NCBI RefSeq assembly: GCF_006757745.1
Contig: NZ_AP019740.1
Coordinates: 1,860,001 to 1,924,000, forward strand
Source: Acinetobacter radioresistens DSM 6976 = NBRC 102413 = CIP 103788
GTDB taxonomy: Bacteria; Pseudomonadota; Gammaproteobacteria; Pseudomonadales; Moraxellaceae
Length of the DNA stretch: 64,000 nt
Direction: 5' to 3'
Part shown: piece after piece, positions 37,847 to 48,386 of the stretch
Layout: each line of letters opens with the position of its first letter
Position numbering within the stretch: position 1 is the first letter of the stretch
Made by a program: the position numbers and the translations under genes
The notes under the pieces: model-generated
The model's database searches: none
Seen by the model: only the letters and a program-made list of their open reading frames with translations
Told to the model about the DNA's origin: nothing

Positions 37847-38227
37847 TTAGCTTTTCCATTCGAACTGGCTAAATGACTCATCATTTTTTAATGTAGTTTC
37901 AATAGCCTGCCCCAACTGTTTAATCACACTCTGCATTTCAATTTTTTCAAACCAGTCCTGTTCTTCGTCAGCATGTGCATTAATCCTGCAAACCAGATGC
38001 CCCTTTCCATCCTGGGCAGATTCACATATCACAGAAATAGGTAAAGGATGACTCTCTACACTTACCGCAATTTTATCAGGCTCATTACGGCTGGCCTGGA
38101 AGCCATGCTGGACAAGACGCTTAGATAAAAGGTCAGTTACATATTCTTGGGCAATACGGCATTCATCTTGTATATGATCAGTTTGTTGATGTTCAGCACA
38201 TTGGGCAGTAAATTGTAGGGTTCTCAT
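37847..38227 (-). CDS. hypothetical protein
   Basis: A 126-aa cytosolic protein I do not recognise. No signal peptide or membrane segment is seen. It has one N-terminal Cys-His region (AQCAEHQQTDH) and a mixed alpha/beta look with an acidic C-terminus. It could be one of the small conserved Acinetobacter proteins. The long frame and matching codon use support it as real. Confidence 0.6.
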   Translation of the reverse strand: MRTLQFTAQCAEHQQTDHIQDECRIAQEYVTDLLSKRLVQHGFQASRNEPDKIAVSVESHPLPISVICESAQDGKGHLVCRINAHADEEQDWFEKIEMQSVIKQLGQAIETTLKNDESFSQFEWKS

Positions 38228-38351
38228 TGGCGTTGTCCTGAAATGCTTTCTTGTTGTATGGATTTAGCATAAGCAATAAACGCACAACAGCCAAGCATTC
38301 ACTTGACTGTTGTTAGACAAAAACAACATTTTTATTAAACTTTATTCGTAT

Positions 38352-40598
38352 CTATTCACTAATCTGTATGGCAAGCCCGGCTTTATTAGCGAGTTCAGTA
38401 AAGGTCGGGAAGCTGGTGGCTACCGTTTCAGTACCCATAATATTAATTGTTCCTGAACTTCGCAGCCCTGCCATACTAAAGCTCATAGCGATCCGGTGAT
38501 CATGATGTGATTCGATTTCACCGCCGGTAAAGACAGCCGACCAGTCTCCACTTTTTCCTTTACCTTCAATGATGATTCCATCTTCAGTCGGGGTGCAGTC
38601 GATGCCCATAGTTTTAAGGCCATCAGCCATTACCTGAATCCGGTCAGACTCTTTCACCCGCAGTTCGGCAGCACCAGTCAGTACTGTTTGCCCTTCTGCA
38701 CAAGCTGCCGCAACAAATAGTGCCGGGAACTCATCAATTGCAAGTGGAACCTGGTCTTCAGGAATATGTATCCCCTTGAGCGTCCGGCTACCTTTGATAT
38801 GAATATCAGCAATTGGCTCCCCCCCCGCAATGCGTTCATTCTCAATTGTCAGGTCAGCTCCCATCTGTTTCAGAATTTCGATAATTCCGGTACGGGTTGG
38901 ATTTATACCGACTGCTTCCAGAAGTACATCCGAATTCTGAGTAATAGCAGCCCCCACCATGAAAAATGCTGCGGAAGAAATATCTGAAGGTACCTGAATC
39001 TCTGTACCGACCAGTTTGCCACCACCTATAAGTGAAATTTTATGACCTTCAGTTTTAACCTCATAGCCAAAAGCACGTAGCATACGCTCGGTATGGTCGC
39101 GGGTTGGCTCAGGTTCAGTAACTGAAGTTTCACCTTCAGCCCATAATCCCGCAAGCAGAATTCCTGACTTTACCTGAGCAGAAGGCATTGGCAAATCATA
39201 ATGAATACCTTGCAATTTTTGCTGACCACTAATACTGACCGGCGGTGTACCTTTTTCACCTGTGGTTTGAATCTGGGCACCCATCAGACGTAAGGGTTTG
39301 GCAATCCGTTCCATTGGACGTTTGGATAAAGAGGCGTCACCAGTCATGACCGTATCAAATTTCTGTGCAGCCAGCATGCCAGACAGCAGACGCATGCTGG
39401 TTCCTGAATTCCCCATATAAAGTGCACTTGCCGGAGCCTTAAGTCCGTGCATACCCACCCCATGAATGGTAACCTCACCATTTTTCGGACCTTCAATACT
39501 TACGCCCATATCGCGAAAAGCCTGTAAGGTAGCTAGTGCATCTTCACCTTCCAGAAAGCCTGTGACATGAGTAGTACCTTCGGCAATTGCACCAAACATG
39601 ATAGAGCGATGAGACACAGACTTGTCACCAGGTACGGTAAATTTACCCTGAAAAGTTTTGTTTCCCGGCAGAATGGTAAATTGTTGTGTCACCTTGTTTT
39701 TCTCCATCAACGGTTTTTGGGCTAACATGTGGTTAAAGTGCTGACGCGCAGCCTGAGCATGTCCCAGTAGGCCCATTAATGCCTGCGAGTCTTCATTTTC
39801 AATCATTTTTCGAATAATGCCGAGCTGCTGTTCAAAGCCATCTACTGCATTTAAAATTGCTTTTTTATTGGCAAAAAAAATGTCATGCCACATTTGAGGG
39901 TCACTGGCGGCCACACGCGAGAAATCACGAAAACCGCCGGCTGCATAACGGAAGATGTCCAGGTTATCTTCACGGCTGGCCAGTTGCTCGACCAGGTTAA
40001 ATGCCATCAAATGCGGTAAATGACTGGTATGTGCCAGAACTTCATCATGTTTTTCAACATCCATGCAGATAACTTCTGCTTGCGCAGCTTCCCAGAGCTC
40101 AATCAGTTTATCAACCGCCCAGCTGGCACTACTTGGCAAAGGTGTCAGAATGACCTTGTGATTGGCAAACAGATCGACTTTACCAGCATAGACACCAGTA
40201 TGCTCACTTCCTGCAATCGGATGGCCCGGTACAAAACCGGGCGGCAGATGGGTGCCGTACACTGCTTTGGCTGCCTCTACCACATTTCCTTTGGTACTGC
40301 CGACATCTGTCAGGATAGTATGTGCGCAAATATGAGGTTTGATCTGCTCAAGTATTTTCTGGGTAGCACGTACTGGTAAAGCCAGAACAATCAGGTCTGC
40401 CCCTTGTACTGCTTCTACAGGATCACTATAGCCCTGCTCAATCAGGCCCAAAGCTTTGGCATCTTCCAGTGTTTTTTGAGAACGGGTCGCGGCCACCACG
40501 TGACGGGCCAGCTTTTGAGCCACAATTACACGGGCCAGACTTGAACCAATTAGCCCAAGGCCAATAAATGCAACTTTTTCAAACAGGGGTTGGGACAT
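38352..40598 (-). CDS. fused prephenate dehydrogenase / EPSP synthase (TyrA-AroA)
   Basis: Two enzymes in one 748-aa chain. Residues 1-290 are prephenate dehydrogenase (NAD fold GLGLIGSSLAR; HPIAGSEHTG), making hydroxyphenylpyruvate for tyrosine. Residues 310-748 are 3-phosphoshikimate 1-carboxyvinyltransferase (GDKSVSHRS, LYMGNSGTSMRLL, MPSAQVKSG and the RVKESDRI block), making EPSP for all aromatic amino acids. The fusion is usual in Acinetobacter and Pseudomonas relatives. pheA lies 192 bp upstream on the same strand, so aromatic synthesis genes are grouped. Confidence 0.95.
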   Translation of the reverse strand: MSQPLFEKVAFIGLGLIGSSLARVIVAQKLARHVVAATRSQKTLEDAKALGLIEQGYSDPVEAVQGADLIVLALPVRATQKILEQIKPHICAHTILTDVGSTKGNVVEAAKAVYGTHLPPGFVPGHPIAGSEHTGVYAGKVDLFANHKVILTPLPSSASWAVDKLIELWEAAQAEVICMDVEKHDEVLAHTSHLPHLMAFNLVEQLASREDNLDIFRYAAGGFRDFSRVAASDPQMWHDIFFANKKAILNAVDGFEQQLGIIRKMIENEDSQALMGLLGHAQAARQHFNHMLAQKPLMEKNKVTQQFTILPGNKTFQGKFTVPGDKSVSHRSIMFGAIAEGTTHVTGFLEGEDALATLQAFRDMGVSIEGPKNGEVTIHGVGMHGLKAPASALYMGNSGTSMRLLSGMLAAQKFDTVMTGDASLSKRPMERIAKPLRLMGAQIQTTGEKGTPPVSISGQQKLQGIHYDLPMPSAQVKSGILLAGLWAEGETSVTEPEPTRDHTERMLRAFGYEVKTEGHKISLIGGGKLVGTEIQVPSDISSAAFFMVGAAITQNSDVLLEAVGINPTRTGIIEILKQMGADLTIENERIAGGEPIADIHIKGSRTLKGIHIPEDQVPLAIDEFPALFVAAACAEGQTVLTGAAELRVKESDRIQVMADGLKTMGIDCTPTEDGIIIEGKGKSGDWSAVFTGGEIESHHDHRIAMSFSMAGLRSSGTINIMGTETVATSFPTFTELANKAGLAIQISE

Positions 40599-40790
40599 AA
40601 CTTCAGTTTTGCCTCAAGGGCTTTTGCCTTGTTTCAAGTGTTTAATATTTCAAGTATCGGGAAGAGTTTCAAATTTTTTCGAATAAAAATAGCTTCTCAA
40701 TTTTTATCCTTTTATTCATCACTCTCTGAACTTTTGGTATATGGCAGTAATATAAAAACTACTACTGCCATGATCTAACAGGTCTCAGCT

Positions 40791-41900
40791 TTATAGTACA
40801 GCAACCGGATAAGAACCCAGTACACGCAGTTCTTTAACTATTGGACGGATTTCTTCGATTGCTGCCGCAACATTTTCCTGCTCGATATGGCCTTCCAGAT
40901 CGATAAAGAATACATAAGCCCATTTTTCTGGCAATGCAGGACGGGTTTCAATACTGGTCAGGCTGATGTTGTGCTTGGCAAATGGAGCCAGAATTTCCAG
41001 TAAGGCACCCGCACGGTCATGAGCAGAAATCAATAGTGAAGTTTTATCATTACCGCTTTGTGGAATCTTCTCACGGCCAATCACCAGAAAACGCGTAGTA
41101 TTTTCAGGATTATCCTCAATATTGCTGTGCATAATTTCAAGGTTATACAAACTGGCCGCAATATCAGAAGCAATTGCAGCTGAATGCCATTCGTTACGGA
41201 TACGACGTGCAGCTTCTGCATTCGAGTTCAGCGCTACCCGCTCAACGCCCGGATAGTGTGCATCCAGCCAATGACGACACTGTGCCAGTGTTTGCTGGTG
41301 GGCATAGATTTGTTTGATACTGTCTTTACGGGTATTTTCAGATACCAGAAACTGATGATGAATACGAAGTTCTACTTCGCCAATTACATTGAGGCTTGAA
41401 CCTCTAAAACAGTCCAATGTATGGTTTACAACACCTTCAGACGAGTTCTCAACAGGTACTACACCATAATGGGCACTACCTGCTTCTACCTCGCGAAAGA
41501 CTTCATCAATCGTTGCAATTGGACGAACCAAGGCATCCTGTCCAAAATGTTTCAGTACGGCAGAATGGGTATAGGTACCTTCCGGCCCTAAAAAAGCGAT
41601 GCTTTGTGGTGCTTCAAGAGCGAGACAGGCAGACATGATTTCACGAAACAAGCGCGCCATGGTTACGTCTGATAAAGGTCCATCATTGCGTTCCATAACT
41701 TTACGCAAGACTTGTGCTTCACGTTCAGGGCGATAAAACAACGGGTTTTCTTCAGCAGCAAACTTTGCTTCTGCAACCGCTTCGGCCAGGCTGGCACGGC
41801 GGTTAATCAGCTCTTGTAATTGCTGGTCAACAGAGTCGATTTCATTACGGATCTGTTCCAGATTGAAAGAGGATGAATTTTTCTGATCATCATGACCCAT
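40791..41900 (-). CDS. pheA: chorismate mutase / prephenate dehydratase (PheA, P-protein)
   Basis: Makes phenylpyruvate from chorismate for phenylalanine synthesis. The 369-aa chain has an AroQ chorismate mutase (about 15-95; IRNEIDSVDQQLQELINRRA), the dehydratase (about 100-275; FLGPEGTYTHSA, VPVENSSEG, TRFLVIGRE) and a C-terminal ACT domain (GALLEIL..F....SLTSIETRP) for Phe feedback. I prefer ATG 41900 with AAGGG upstream; an in-frame ATG at 41924 lacks a binding site. Confidence 0.94.
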   Translation of the reverse strand: MGHDDQKNSSSFNLEQIRNEIDSVDQQLQELINRRASLAEAVAEAKFAAEENPLFYRPEREAQVLRKVMERNDGPLSDVTMARLFREIMSACLALEAPQSIAFLGPEGTYTHSAVLKHFGQDALVRPIATIDEVFREVEAGSAHYGVVPVENSSEGVVNHTLDCFRGSSLNVIGEVELRIHHQFLVSENTRKDSIKQIYAHQQTLAQCRHWLDAHYPGVERVALNSNAEAARRIRNEWHSAAIASDIAASLYNLEIMHSNIEDNPENTTRFLVIGREKIPQSGNDKTSLLISAHDRAGALLEILAPFAKHNISLTSIETRPALPEKWAYVFFIDLEGHIEQENVAAAIEEIRPIVKELRVLGSYPVAVL

Positions 41901-42448
41901 TGTTATATTGCCCTTGGAAAACATGTATACAAATTAGTATAACAATAGTTAGCTTTTAAATGTTGCGCAATCTGACTTTGATTGAAATAGATGCAAAAAC
42001 AGCCAGTTGCTACTTTGGAACACCTCGTTAAATTTTCTTAGCCTTAATACTCTGGCTCTTTTTATAAAAAGAACTGTGGATGATTTGGAAAACAGATATG
42101 TAATGTGTATTGGCTCTTAATTTAATTCCATCAACTTATAAAAGTTATTTCAAAGAAAAGTTATCGGCTGATGTATTTTGCCAGTTAGCTTATTTTAATA
42201 TCTCAGTCTGGCTGTCGAGTATAAATACTTCAATTTTTTATTTTTATAAGCAAATATCTGTATTCTATTTCATTTTTTTTAATGTGAGTCTCTTATATTG
42301 AGTATTTGACCTATTCAAAAATCAAGTTACTTCTATTTAATAGAATGCCTTTGTATTGGCAGATTTAATCATTGTGAAAGTTTGATAGTTCTATAATTTT
42401 AATAACAGGTCAGGTACAGACTGAATCAACAATTAAAAGGAATAATAA
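41901..42448. other. long AT-rich intergenic region between pheA and the ligase gene
   Basis: This 548-base gap separates divergent genes. A 63-codon TTG frame (42110-42301) is AT-driven, Phe/Ser/Tyr-rich and has no ribosome binding site, so I do not call it. Promoters for both neighbours must be here. No clear operator or hairpin was seen. Confidence 0.45.
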
Positions 42449-44167
42449 ATGATTTATGCACAACGCCCATGGAAAAAGAACTTGCCAGCCAGCCTGCAAG
42501 ACTATCAATTTGATGCCACATCCATTCCACAAAATTTAAGTGAGCTGTTTGATAAAGCAGTGCATGATTTTTCAGATGCGGCTGCATTTAGTCTGGTTCT
42601 GCCTACGGGCCTCGCAAAGACATTAAGTTTTAAGCAGATTCAGTATTATTCTGACTTGCTGGCACGTTACTTCCAGCATGAGCTTCAATTACAACCAGGT
42701 GATGTTGTAGGCTTGCAGATGCCAAATTGTCTGCATTATCCAATTGCAGTTTTTGCCTGCTGGAAAGCTGGCCTTATTATTACCAATATCAACCCGCTTT
42801 ATACCGCACGCGAACTGGAGTATCAGCTTAACGACAGTCAGGCAAAAGCTTTAATAGTTTCAGACATGTTCTTAGCTACTTTTGAAAAAGTAATTGCGAA
42901 AAATAATGATCTTAAATCTCTTGCGCTGATTACAGCGAGTTTAAGTGACTTTTTTGATGCGCCGTATCAGGCGCTGATTGCTAAAAAAATAGAAACAGAC
43001 GCCGAAGCTCAGGGACGTTCGCTAACACCAAGCATTGACTACTTTTCTTTTTCACAAGTTTTTAAAAAAGCAGAACAGCTACCTGAATTACAATCACAGA
43101 CGACCGCAATCGCGCTGTATCAATATACAGGCGGTACAACAGGTCGCAGTAAAGGGGCGATTATTACGCATCAGAATTTACTGTCCTTGGTACGCATGAC
43201 CGGAGATTATTTGCGTGCGCACAATTCAGCTTTTAATCAGCAAGACAGTATTCTGACTGCTATTCCGCTTTATCATATTTTTGCATTCAGTGTTAATTTT
43301 CTGATGTTCTTTGAAGGCGGATCGCATAATATTCTGGTTCCTTCACCGCGTCCTGTCAGCAATTTAAGGCCGGCATTTGAACAGTTTAAGATTACCTGGT
43401 TGACCGGAGTTGATACATTATATGCAGGATTACTGGCTGAAGACTGGTTTGTGCAAAATCCGCCAGAGCTCACTTGTGCCATTTCTGGCGGAACAGCACT
43501 AAGACCAGCTACAGCTGAACACTGGAAAGCTAAAATAGGTAATATTATTGAAGGGTTTGGCATGACTGAAACCAGTTGCGCAGCCATGCTGCATCCTCCA
43601 ATTAGCATAATTCGTCAAGGTTCTGTCGGTTTTCCATTACCTGGTTCTGAAATTAAAATTGTAGATGTTCAGGGAAATGAAGTCCCTCTCGGTAGTGCGG
43701 GCGAACTCTGTGTAAAAGGTCCGCATATTGTGCAGGGCTATCTCAACCGGCCGGAAGAAAGTGCTGACACTTTTGTAGAGGGCTGGTTACATACAGGTGA
43801 TATTGCCCAGCTCGATGAAGATGGCTTCTGTTATATTCTGGACCGTAAAAAAGATATGGTACTGGTTTCAGGTTTTAATGTTTATCCAAATGAAATCGAA
43901 GCAGTCATTGCCGAGCATCCGGACATTATTGAAGTGGCGGTTATTGGGGTGCCAGATGTACAGACTGGCGAAGCTGTGAAAGCTTATATCGCTACACGTA
44001 ATCCGTCTCTATCCACTGATGAAATACTGGCGCACTGCAAAGAGCATCTTACCGCCTACAAAGTTCCAAAAGTGATAGAAATTTTACCTGAATTACCCAA
44101 GTCAACGGTAGGTAAAATCCTTCGGGCCGAGCTTCGTAATTTACAACAGCAATTGCAGAGTGCTTAA
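42449..44167 (+). CDS. AMP-forming acyl-CoA ligase (long-chain FadD-like)
   Basis: Activates a fatty acid to its CoA thioester. The 572-aa protein has the AMP-binding loop YTGGTTGRSKGA, EGFGMTETSC, the GWLHTGDIA core motif, DRKKDMVLVSGFNVYPNEIE and the C-terminal catalytic Lys in STVGKILR. AAAAGGAAT precedes the ATG. The overall style is that of long-chain FadD proteins, but chain-length preference cannot be read. A converging acyl-CoA dehydrogenase gene follows, fitting beta-oxidation. Confidence 0.9.
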   Translation: MIYAQRPWKKNLPASLQDYQFDATSIPQNLSELFDKAVHDFSDAAAFSLVLPTGLAKTLSFKQIQYYSDLLARYFQHELQLQPGDVVGLQMPNCLHYPIAVFACWKAGLIITNINPLYTARELEYQLNDSQAKALIVSDMFLATFEKVIAKNNDLKSLALITASLSDFFDAPYQALIAKKIETDAEAQGRSLTPSIDYFSFSQVFKKAEQLPELQSQTTAIALYQYTGGTTGRSKGAIITHQNLLSLVRMTGDYLRAHNSAFNQQDSILTAIPLYHIFAFSVNFLMFFEGGSHNILVPSPRPVSNLRPAFEQFKITWLTGVDTLYAGLLAEDWFVQNPPELTCAISGGTALRPATAEHWKAKIGNIIEGFGMTETSCAAMLHPPISIIRQGSVGFPLPGSEIKIVDVQGNEVPLGSAGELCVKGPHIVQGYLNRPEESADTFVEGWLHTGDIAQLDEDGFCYILDRKKDMVLVSGFNVYPNEIEAVIAEHPDIIEVAVIGVPDVQTGEAVKAYIATRNPSLSTDEILAHCKEHLTAYKVPKVIEILPELPKSTVGKILRAELRNLQQQLQSA

Positions 44168-44186
44168 TTTCACGCCACTAAAATAG

Positions 44187-44213
44187 AAAAGCCTGCGGAA
44201 GCAGGCTTTTTTA
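44187..44213. terminator. bidirectional terminator
   Basis: Stem AAAAGCCTGC / GCAGGCTTTT with a GGAA tetraloop, between the converging ligase and dehydrogenase genes. Confidence 0.85.
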
Positions 44214-44221
44214 TCTTATCT

Positions 44222-45361
44222 TTATTTTCCAAGCAGGCTACGCGCCACGATCTCTTTCATGATTTCATTGGTACCACCATAAATCCGCTGGATTCTGGCA
44301 TCTACAAAGAAACGTGAAATCGGATATTCGGACATATAGCCATAACCACCAAACAGCTGAAGCAAGTTGTCAGCAACTTTCATCTGCATATCGGTACTAA
44401 AACTTTTTAAAGCGGCAGCTGTAGCAACATCGAGCTGGCCCTGCTGATAGAGCTCTACATTTCGCTCATAAAATGCAGCTGTAGCCAATTCATCAATCTT
44501 GGCCTGTGCCAGTACAAAGCGGGTATTCTGGAATTGAGCGATCGGCTGACCGAAAGCTTGGCGCTCCTGAACATAAGCTGTAGTTACATCAATACTGCCC
44601 CGTATAGCACCCAGAGCAGTAGCAGCTATCGCAGTACGCTCGCGTGGCAACTCCTGCATCAGATAAGCAAAGCCTTGCCCCGGCTGACCAAGTAACTGGT
44701 TTTGGGGTACTTTAATATTATCGAAGAACATCTCTGAGGTATCTTGTGAATGCAAACCGATCTTGTCCAGATTGGTTCCTTTCTTAAAACCATCCAGATG
44801 GGTATCAAGCAGTAAAAGCGAAACACCTTTAGCTCGGGCTTGTGGATCGGTTTTAGCAGCCAATACTACCAGATCTGCGTGCTGCCCATTAGAAATAAAG
44901 GTTTTGGAACCATTTAATATATAACTGTCATCTTGCAAAATTGCGTTGGTTCGCATTGACTGCAAATCAGAACCAGCCCCCGGTTCAGTCATGCCAATTG
45001 CACCCACCACTTCACCACTCACCATTTTAGGTAACCAGTACTGCTTCTGTTCCTCACTACCAATATTCAGAATATAAGGAGCAGCAATTTCTGAATGACA
45101 GGATATACCTGTCGATAGTGAACTATAACCAGCCCGGGCTGACTCTTCTACCAACATCAGTGAATAATAGGTAGGCACGCCATAGCCGCCATATTCCTCA
45201 GGTACATCTACACAGAGAAAGCCATTTTCACCTAACAGGTTCCAGACATGCCGTGGCATGATTCCGTCACGCTCCCACTGTTCATAATGGGGTGCAATAT
45301 GCTCTTTCATAAAACGTCTAAAGTTATCACGGAATAATTCCAGATCGGCATCATGCTGCAT
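44222..45361 (-). CDS. acyl-CoA dehydrogenase
   Basis: FAD enzyme that introduces the alpha-beta double bond in acyl-CoA. The 379-aa length is standard. Signatures: GAIGMTEPGAGSDLQSM, FISNG, LQLFGGYGYMSEYPISRFFVDARI and the catalytic Glu in IYGGTNEIMKEI. A TTCC-type A-rich leader precedes the ATG. Chain length or branched-chain preference is unknown. Converges with the acyl-CoA ligase gene. Confidence 0.92.
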   Translation of the reverse strand: MQHDADLELFRDNFRRFMKEHIAPHYEQWERDGIMPRHVWNLLGENGFLCVDVPEEYGGYGVPTYYSLMLVEESARAGYSSLSTGISCHSEIAAPYILNIGSEEQKQYWLPKMVSGEVVGAIGMTEPGAGSDLQSMRTNAILQDDSYILNGSKTFISNGQHADLVVLAAKTDPQARAKGVSLLLLDTHLDGFKKGTNLDKIGLHSQDTSEMFFDNIKVPQNQLLGQPGQGFAYLMQELPRERTAIAATALGAIRGSIDVTTAYVQERQAFGQPIAQFQNTRFVLAQAKIDELATAAFYERNVELYQQGQLDVATAAALKSFSTDMQMKVADNLLQLFGGYGYMSEYPISRFFVDARIQRIYGGTNEIMKEIVARSLLGK

Positions 45362-45472
45362 GTCTTATTTCCTTTTATCAGTTTGTTAGTCAGCTTCTGT
45401 TTTACTCATGCTAGTTATTTTCCGAAAAGATGTCATGACCTGATGAGTTTTTATTGCTGTTCATAAAGCTAA

Positions 45473-45499
45473 AAAAAAGGAAGCCGAAGCTTCCTTTTT
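45473..45499 (-). terminator. terminator after dctA
   Basis: Stem AAAAGGAAGC / GCTTCCTTTT with a CGAA loop. The A-run on the plus strand is a T-run for the minus-strand dctA transcript. Confidence 0.8.
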
Positions 45500-45511
45500 G
45501 TTCAAATATTT

Positions 45512-46855
45512 TTAAATATGTCCTGCTTTCTGCTCAAGCATCTGACGGTCTACCTCACCCGGATTAGCCAGAGCTTCATTCAGCTTGTCTTTGTCTAGCT
45601 GGCCTACCCATTTGGCAACTACAATAGTTGCCAGTGAATTACCCACCAGGTTAGTCAAGGCACGCGCTTCAGACATGAAACGGTCGATACCCAGAATGAG
45701 TGCCAGACCAGCGACAGGAATATGACCTACAGCAGACAGGGTTGCTGCCATAACAATAAAGCCCGAACCGGTTACCCCTGCTGCACCTTTAGATGAAATC
45801 AGCAGAACCAGCAGCAAGGTAATTTGATGAGTTACATCCAGCTGGGTATTGGTCGCCTGTGCAATAAAGATCGCGGCCATAGTCAGGTAAATTGAAGTAC
45901 CGTCCAGATTAAATGAATAACCCGTTGGAATAACCAGACCCACTACAGACTTCTCACAACCTGCAATTTCCAGTTTCTTCAGCATACGCGGTAAAACTGA
46001 CTCGGAAGAAGATGTACCTAGTACAATCAGAAGCTCCTCACGGATCAGGCGGATCATTTTAAGAATACTGAAACCGCTAATGCGTGCAATGGTTCCTAGC
46101 ACGATAAAAATAAACAGCAGACAGGTAATATAGAAACAGAGAATAAGCTGACCAAGCTGAACCAGTGAACCTACACCATATTTACCAATAGTAAAAGCCA
46201 TTGCACCGAAAGCACCAATCGGAGCCAGCTTCATGATCATGTTTACAATGTTAAAGAACACATGCGAGATTTGATCAATAAACTTAAGTACTGGCTTACC
46301 GGCATCACCAAGTTTGTGCAAAGCAAAACCAAACAGGATAGCAAAGAGTAATACCTGAAGAATTTCACCATTTGCAAATGCTCCAACTACAGTCTCAGGA
46401 ATAATATGCAGCAGAAAATCGACTGTAGATTGCGACTCACCCGAAGCGACATATTTCTGAATACCCGCAGTATCCAGAGTTGCCGGATCAACATTCATAC
46501 CTACGCCAGGCTTGGCAATATTAATTACCAGCAGACCAATCAGCAGGGCAATTGTCGAGACAATTTCGAAGTAAAGTAAGGCAACACCACCAGTCTTACC
46601 CACTGACTTCATACTTTCCATACCTGCGATACCACTTACCACAGTACAGAAAATCACAGGCGCAATAATCATCTTAATTAAACGAATAAAGCCATCACCT
46701 AACGGCTTAAGCTGTTCGCCCAAACCTGGTACCTGCTGCTCAACACCATTCATGAGGACAGTAGTACTCGGGAAGTAATGCCCCACAAGAACACCTGCGA
46801 TAATCGCAATAATCACTTGAAAATAAAGTGATTTATAAATCGGTTTTTTAGCCAT
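45512..46855 (-). CDS. dctA: C4-dicarboxylate:cation symporter DctA
   Basis: Takes up succinate, fumarate and malate. The 447-aa protein belongs to the DAACS family: eight membrane helices plus two re-entrant hairpins. The serine-rich hairpin [33 protein letters not shown] and the C-terminal [16 protein letters not shown] block are typical of DctA rather than of glutamate carriers. Single gene with a 430-bp upstream gap. Confidence 0.9.
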   Translation of the reverse strand: MAKKPIYKSLYFQVIIAIIAGVLVGHYFPSTTVLMNGVEQQVPGLGEQLKPLGDGFIRLIKMIIAPVIFCTVVSGIAGMESMKSVGKTGGVALLYFEIVSTIALLIGLLVINIAKPGVGMNVDPATLDTAGIQKYVASGESQSTVDFLLHIIPETVVGAFANGEILQVLLFAILFGFALHKLGDAGKPVLKFIDQISHVFFNIVNMIMKLAPIGAFGAMAFTIGKYGVGSLVQLGQLILCFYITCLLFIFIVLGTIARISGFSILKMIRLIREELLIVLGTSSSESVLPRMLKKLEIAGCEKSVVGLVIPTGYSFNLDGTSIYLTMAAIFIAQATNTQLDVTHQITLLLVLLISSKGAAGVTGSGFIVMAATLSAVGHIPVAGLALILGIDRFMSEARALTNLVGNSLATIVVAKWVGQLDKDKLNEALANPGEVDRQMLEQKAGHI

Positions 46856-47285
46856 AACTTTTCTTCATTACATATCTCTGGACATGGTCAATACCCAGCG
46901 CAAGGTCTATCCTTAGGAATACACAGCCCTGAAATTTCATGTAAAAACAAAAAGGTAAAGAACTTTTTACCTATACAGGAAATATTCAGCATGAAAATAA
47001 TTCGCCTTAAAAAACGAATTTGGGACTTAACATCAATGACTTAGACTTCAGACCTATAAATAGTAGAATCTATTAATGCAGGAGAAGATTAAATTAACTT
47101 AACAAAGTCTATCTGAGGCGGATTTTACTTGAAGGAAATATCATAATGGAATGGTTATTTTTAAGTCTGGCTAATCTGTATACAATTCCTTATTAGACAT
47201 TAGTCTAACCCCACCAAAGTTTTACACACCTTGTTGTTTTATGTCATAGTGGAAAAACTTACTTATTATCTAATTAAAATTGTCA
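46856..47285. other. intergenic region between dctA and the YbiB-like gene
   Basis: This 430-base divergent gap is AT-rich. It contains an inverted repeat around the AAAGGTAAAGAACTTTTTACCT stretch split near 46965 (GGTAAA / TTTACC) close to dctA, and a 16-codon open frame at 47146-47196 with a good ribosome binding site. Confidence 0.45.
47146..47196 (+). CDS. possible 16-aa hydrophobic small protein or leader peptide
   Basis: An ATG, ten bases after GAAGGAAA, opens a frame for MEWLFLSLANLYTIPY and then TAG. The stop lies in a small hairpin (TTAGAC / GTCTAA, 47193-47208). The product is hydrophobic enough to insert in a membrane. Its size is within chance expectation, so this is weak: it may be a real small membrane protein, a leader peptide for the gene 90 bp downstream, or nothing. 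Confidence 0.25.
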   Translation: MEWLFLSLANLYTIPY

Positions 47286-48287
47286 ATGAACACCCGTAAA
47301 AATCTTTATAAAGAGTTTGAGCATCCTTTTGCGCAATATGTCCGGATTATTGGCAAAGGAAAAAATGGTGCGAGGTCATTAACTTATGAAGAAGCCTATC
47401 AGGCATTCAGCATGATCCTCAAACAAGAAGTTCTGGATGTTCAGCTCGGTGCATTTCTGATGTTGTTACGTGTAAAAGAGGAATCTGTTGATGAGTTGGC
47501 AGGTTTTGTACAGGCTACCCGTGATCAGCTAAATTTTGCCCCTTTATCCGTTGATCTGGACTGGTCTTCATATGCCGGCAAACGAAAACATTATCCCTGG
47601 TTTCTGCTGGCAGCATTAACGCTTGCCCAGTCGGGTTATAAAGTATTTATGCATGGCGCATCAGGTCATACCCTTAACCGGCTCTATACTGAACAGGTGC
47701 TAGAATACTTAGGCTATTCCATCTGTCAAAGTGAACAGGATGTTCAATACGAACTCGAACAACATAATTTTGCCTATCTTCCCCTTGAGGCGATTTCCCC
47801 TGTCTTAAGTGATTTGATCTCGCTCAGAAATGTTATGGGCTTGCGTTCCCCTATTCATACATTGGCACGCCTGATTAATCCATTTAATGCCAAGGCTACA
47901 TTACAGGCAATTTTCCATCCGGCTTATCGCAGTTCTCATCAGCAGACTGCATCACGGTTAGGCTACCAGAATAGCGCTGTCATCAAGGGTGAAGGTGGCG
48001 AATTTGAGCGTAACCCGGATGCGCGCACACTGATTTGTGGTATTAAAAATAGTGAGCTGTATGAATATGAACTGCCCAAACTGACACAGGAACGCAGCCT
48101 TGCTGAAGAAGAGTTAAATCTGGAGAAATTTAAAGCAGTCTGGGAAGGCAAACAAACTCATGTATATGGTGAAACAGCTGTCACAGAAACAATGGGAATT
48201 GCTTTATATACAATGGGTGTTTGTAGTACCTATGACGAAGCCATGTTAAAAGCTAAAGAACTATGGGCTACACGGCACTCTTCCTAA
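47286..48287 (+). CDS. YbiB/TrpD2-like protein (anthranilate phosphoribosyltransferase family)
   Basis: A 333-aa protein related to TrpD but of the YbiB/TrpD2 branch, members of which bind nucleic acids and do not make tryptophan. The N-terminal helical domain (ARSLTYEEAYQAFSMIL..EV.D.QLGAFLMLLRVK.E) and the later HGASGH, RNVMGLRSPIHTLARLINPF and KGEGGE blocks fit that branch. The TrpD phosphoribosyl-binding loop GTGGD is absent. I use ATG 47286 rather than the frame start TTG 47280. Confidence 0.83.
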   Translation: MNTRKNLYKEFEHPFAQYVRIIGKGKNGARSLTYEEAYQAFSMILKQEVLDVQLGAFLMLLRVKEESVDELAGFVQATRDQLNFAPLSVDLDWSSYAGKRKHYPWFLLAALTLAQSGYKVFMHGASGHTLNRLYTEQVLEYLGYSICQSEQDVQYELEQHNFAYLPLEAISPVLSDLISLRNVMGLRSPIHTLARLINPFNAKATLQAIFHPAYRSSHQQTASRLGYQNSAVIKGEGGEFERNPDARTLICGIKNSELYEYELPKLTQERSLAEEELNLEKFKAVWEGKQTHVYGETAVTETMGIALYTMGVCSTYDEAMLKAKELWATRHSS

Positions 48288-48386
48288 ATGTAAAAAAATT
48301 ATTTTGGCTTACCAGTTCTGGTAGGTCAAAGTCATAACGCCTGAGTATTTTTATAGAAATTTATATATAACAATAAAGAGTAAAAC

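Noticed and set aside
42110..42301. 63-codon frame between pheA and the acyl-CoA ligase
   Set aside because: TTG start, no ribosome binding site, and a Phe/Ser/Tyr-rich product expected from random AT-rich DNA.
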